From positions 1-46,711 of the forward strand of contig JASJEI010000027.1 of NCBI GenBank assembly GCA_030064795.1: DNA of 46,711 bases. Direction: 5' to 3'. The notes below the pieces were generated by a model. It saw only the letters and a program-made list of their open reading frames with translations, had not been told where the DNA came from and did no database searches. Shown here piece after piece: positions 45,747-46,711 of the stretch. A program made the position numbers and the translations under genes. Source of the stretch: Pleurocapsa sp. MO_226.B13 (GTDB lineage Bacteria > Cyanobacteriota > Cyanobacteriia > Cyanobacteriales > Xenococcaceae). The stretch's first letter is position 1. Every line of letters starts with the position of its first letter.

Positions 45747-46381
45747 TGGCAAAGCTGGCGATCGCTTTGGGGGACATCAGGATTAGTTTTCAGGTAATTT
45801 TGCAGCCAATTACAAGCATAATTAGATTCATCGAGCGCGAAAATCCGCTGGAGATCCCAGAGAATAATTTGGCGTTCGGCTCTTTGGTTGTAAAAATAGC
45901 GGATTAAAGCAAAAAAGTCGTCTGTAGAGAAATCTAAGGTCAGTACATTATCAATTTCGTCGATAAAAATAAAAATCTTCTCGGTTTCGATCTGGGGCAA
46001 AATAACATCACTAATAAAATAATTCAACTGCTGGATTGCAGACAAACCCTTGTGTTGTTCCCACCAAGCTTTAAATTTAATTTTTCCCAACAACTCAAAC
46101 CCACGCCACATTTCCGCAGCAATACTTTTGTACCACTGACCAGGAGACATCGAATTACTGCCAATATTAGTCATGTCTAGAGATACGCAAGCATATCCCT
46201 GCTGTTCTAAACGTTGCTTGACCCGAACTCGCAGACTAGATTTACCCATCTGGCGACAGTTAAACAGATAACAAAATTCGCCTCCGAGCAGAGCTTGGTA
46301 TAATTGGCTGTCTGCCTGTCGAATCACATAGTTAATTGTATTGACATTAAGACTGCCTCCAACTTGGTATTCATCGATCAT
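45743..46381 (-). pseudogene. AAA-like/WD40 gene with in-frame internal deletion
   Basis: A 212-residue product. Residues 1-171 match the AAA-like paralogue at 44480-45628 (YQVGGSLNVNTINYV, CRQMGKSSLRVR, IFIFIDEIDNVL, FFALIRYFYNQRAERQ). The sequence then jumps, at about 45868-45872, to IILWDLQRIFALDE and CNWLQNYLKTNPDVPQSD. This is the usual C-terminal end of cyanobacterial WD40-repeat proteins. The rest of the ATPase and all upstream repeats are lost, yet the frame is kept. The product would lack the second half of its ATPase, so it is probably non-functional. Confidence 0.8.
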
Positions 46382-46711
46382 CTAACAGCAAGTATTGGTT
46401 GTGGACATGAAATTGTTTACAGAAGATTTTAGCTTTTTTTAGTCGGTCAATTCAGTAGGTAGGGGCGAACGCCCTAAAGGATTAGCTGAGTCTAAAGACT
46501 TGCTTGCGCAACCGCGTCGCCGTTCGCCCTTACAGGAGAGACAAGCGGTGCCCCCATTCGCACCCTTCGGGTATAAAGGGATAAACGACCCCGCGTCTAT
46601 CACGGATACACTCAATGCGATATCCGAAGGTGTATCCTTTAGGACAAGTGCAAGCCGCGACCCATTTCGGCGTAAGACGTTTACCCCGCTTCTCTCGGGG
46701 CAAGACAAAGG
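46382..46711. mobile_element. MITE-like repeat cluster at window end
   Basis: The 46459-46533 part has ends GTAGGGGCGAAC and GTTCGCCCTTAC. Further right, 46596-46665 carries, in opposite orientation, the modules of the 33764-33953 element: GTCTATCACGGATACACTCA, ATCCGAAGGTGTATCC and GACAAGTGCAAGCCGCGACC. An open frame across this region is merely a by-product of the repeats. No gene is seen to the window end. Confidence 0.65.

Noticed and set aside
46439..46708. An 89-codon minus-strand open frame at the window end
   Set aside because: It runs entirely through the MITE-like repeat cluster and its translation reflects those modules, not a protein family.

Overview
The window is cyanobacterial chromosomal DNA. 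It is AT-rich, dotted throughout with the HIP1 octamer GCGATCGC, and carries genes typical of cyanobacteria: a DUF2997/DUF1257(Ycf35)/ferredoxin operon, a DUF1517 protein, a Tll0287-like heme sensor, NB-ARC/WD40 and AAA-like STAND proteins, and heptamer tandem repeats. The combination suggests a large-genome unicellular, baeocystous or filamentous species; the order cannot be fixed from sequence alone. No rRNA, tRNA, CRISPR array or intact insertion sequence was recognised.

Left part (1-6.8 kb): a NarL/LuxR response regulator; a TetR repressor divergent from a tandem SnoaL-like (NTF2-fold) protein with two palindromic operators between them; a DsbA-like thioredoxin-fold protein; and an aldehyde dehydrogenase followed by an iron-type alcohol dehydrogenase. 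This looks like an accessory redox/aldehyde-handling segment.

Middle part (7-31.4 kb): mostly single conserved genes on both strands. They are the ribosome-assembly GTPase Der, a MAPEG protein, two membrane proteins, a lipoprotein, a conserved cyanobacterial protein convergent with an RsbW-like anti-sigma kinase, TruB, DUF1517, a GT4 glycosyltransferase, a UPF0114 protein, a sodium:solute symporter, a zinc-ribbon Ser/Thr kinase, a heme-c/HAMP sensor divergent from a PhnD-like lipoprotein, TsaC, LarC, a VOC protein, acetyl-CoA synthetase, a secreted PPC-like protein, a stand-alone receiver, a NYN-domain protein, a 55-residue conserved-looking small protein and a divergent pyruvate kinase.

Right part (31.4-46.7 kb): a decay-rich accessory region. 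It holds a 5'-truncated DUF1822 gene and an SGNH/GDSL esterase in three states (intact, a copy with a 722-bp internal deletion, and a 39-bp remnant). It also holds an FG-GAP gene fragment, a fused and frameshifted pair of NB-ARC/WD40 genes, and an orphan YagT-like 2Fe-2S subunit whose Tat leader is out of frame. Finally, an AAA-like gene has lost everything between its ATPase start and its WD40 tail. MITE-like nested palindromic repeats with GTAGGGGCG ends lie among them. Intact genes here are methionine aminopeptidase, the DUF2997/DUF1257/ferredoxin operon, a saccharopine-dehydrogenase-like oxidoreductase and one AAA-like ATPase.

The most striking pattern is the repeated loss of gene interiors with retention of both ends (at least five junctions in about 14 kb), in the same region as the MITE-like repeats.
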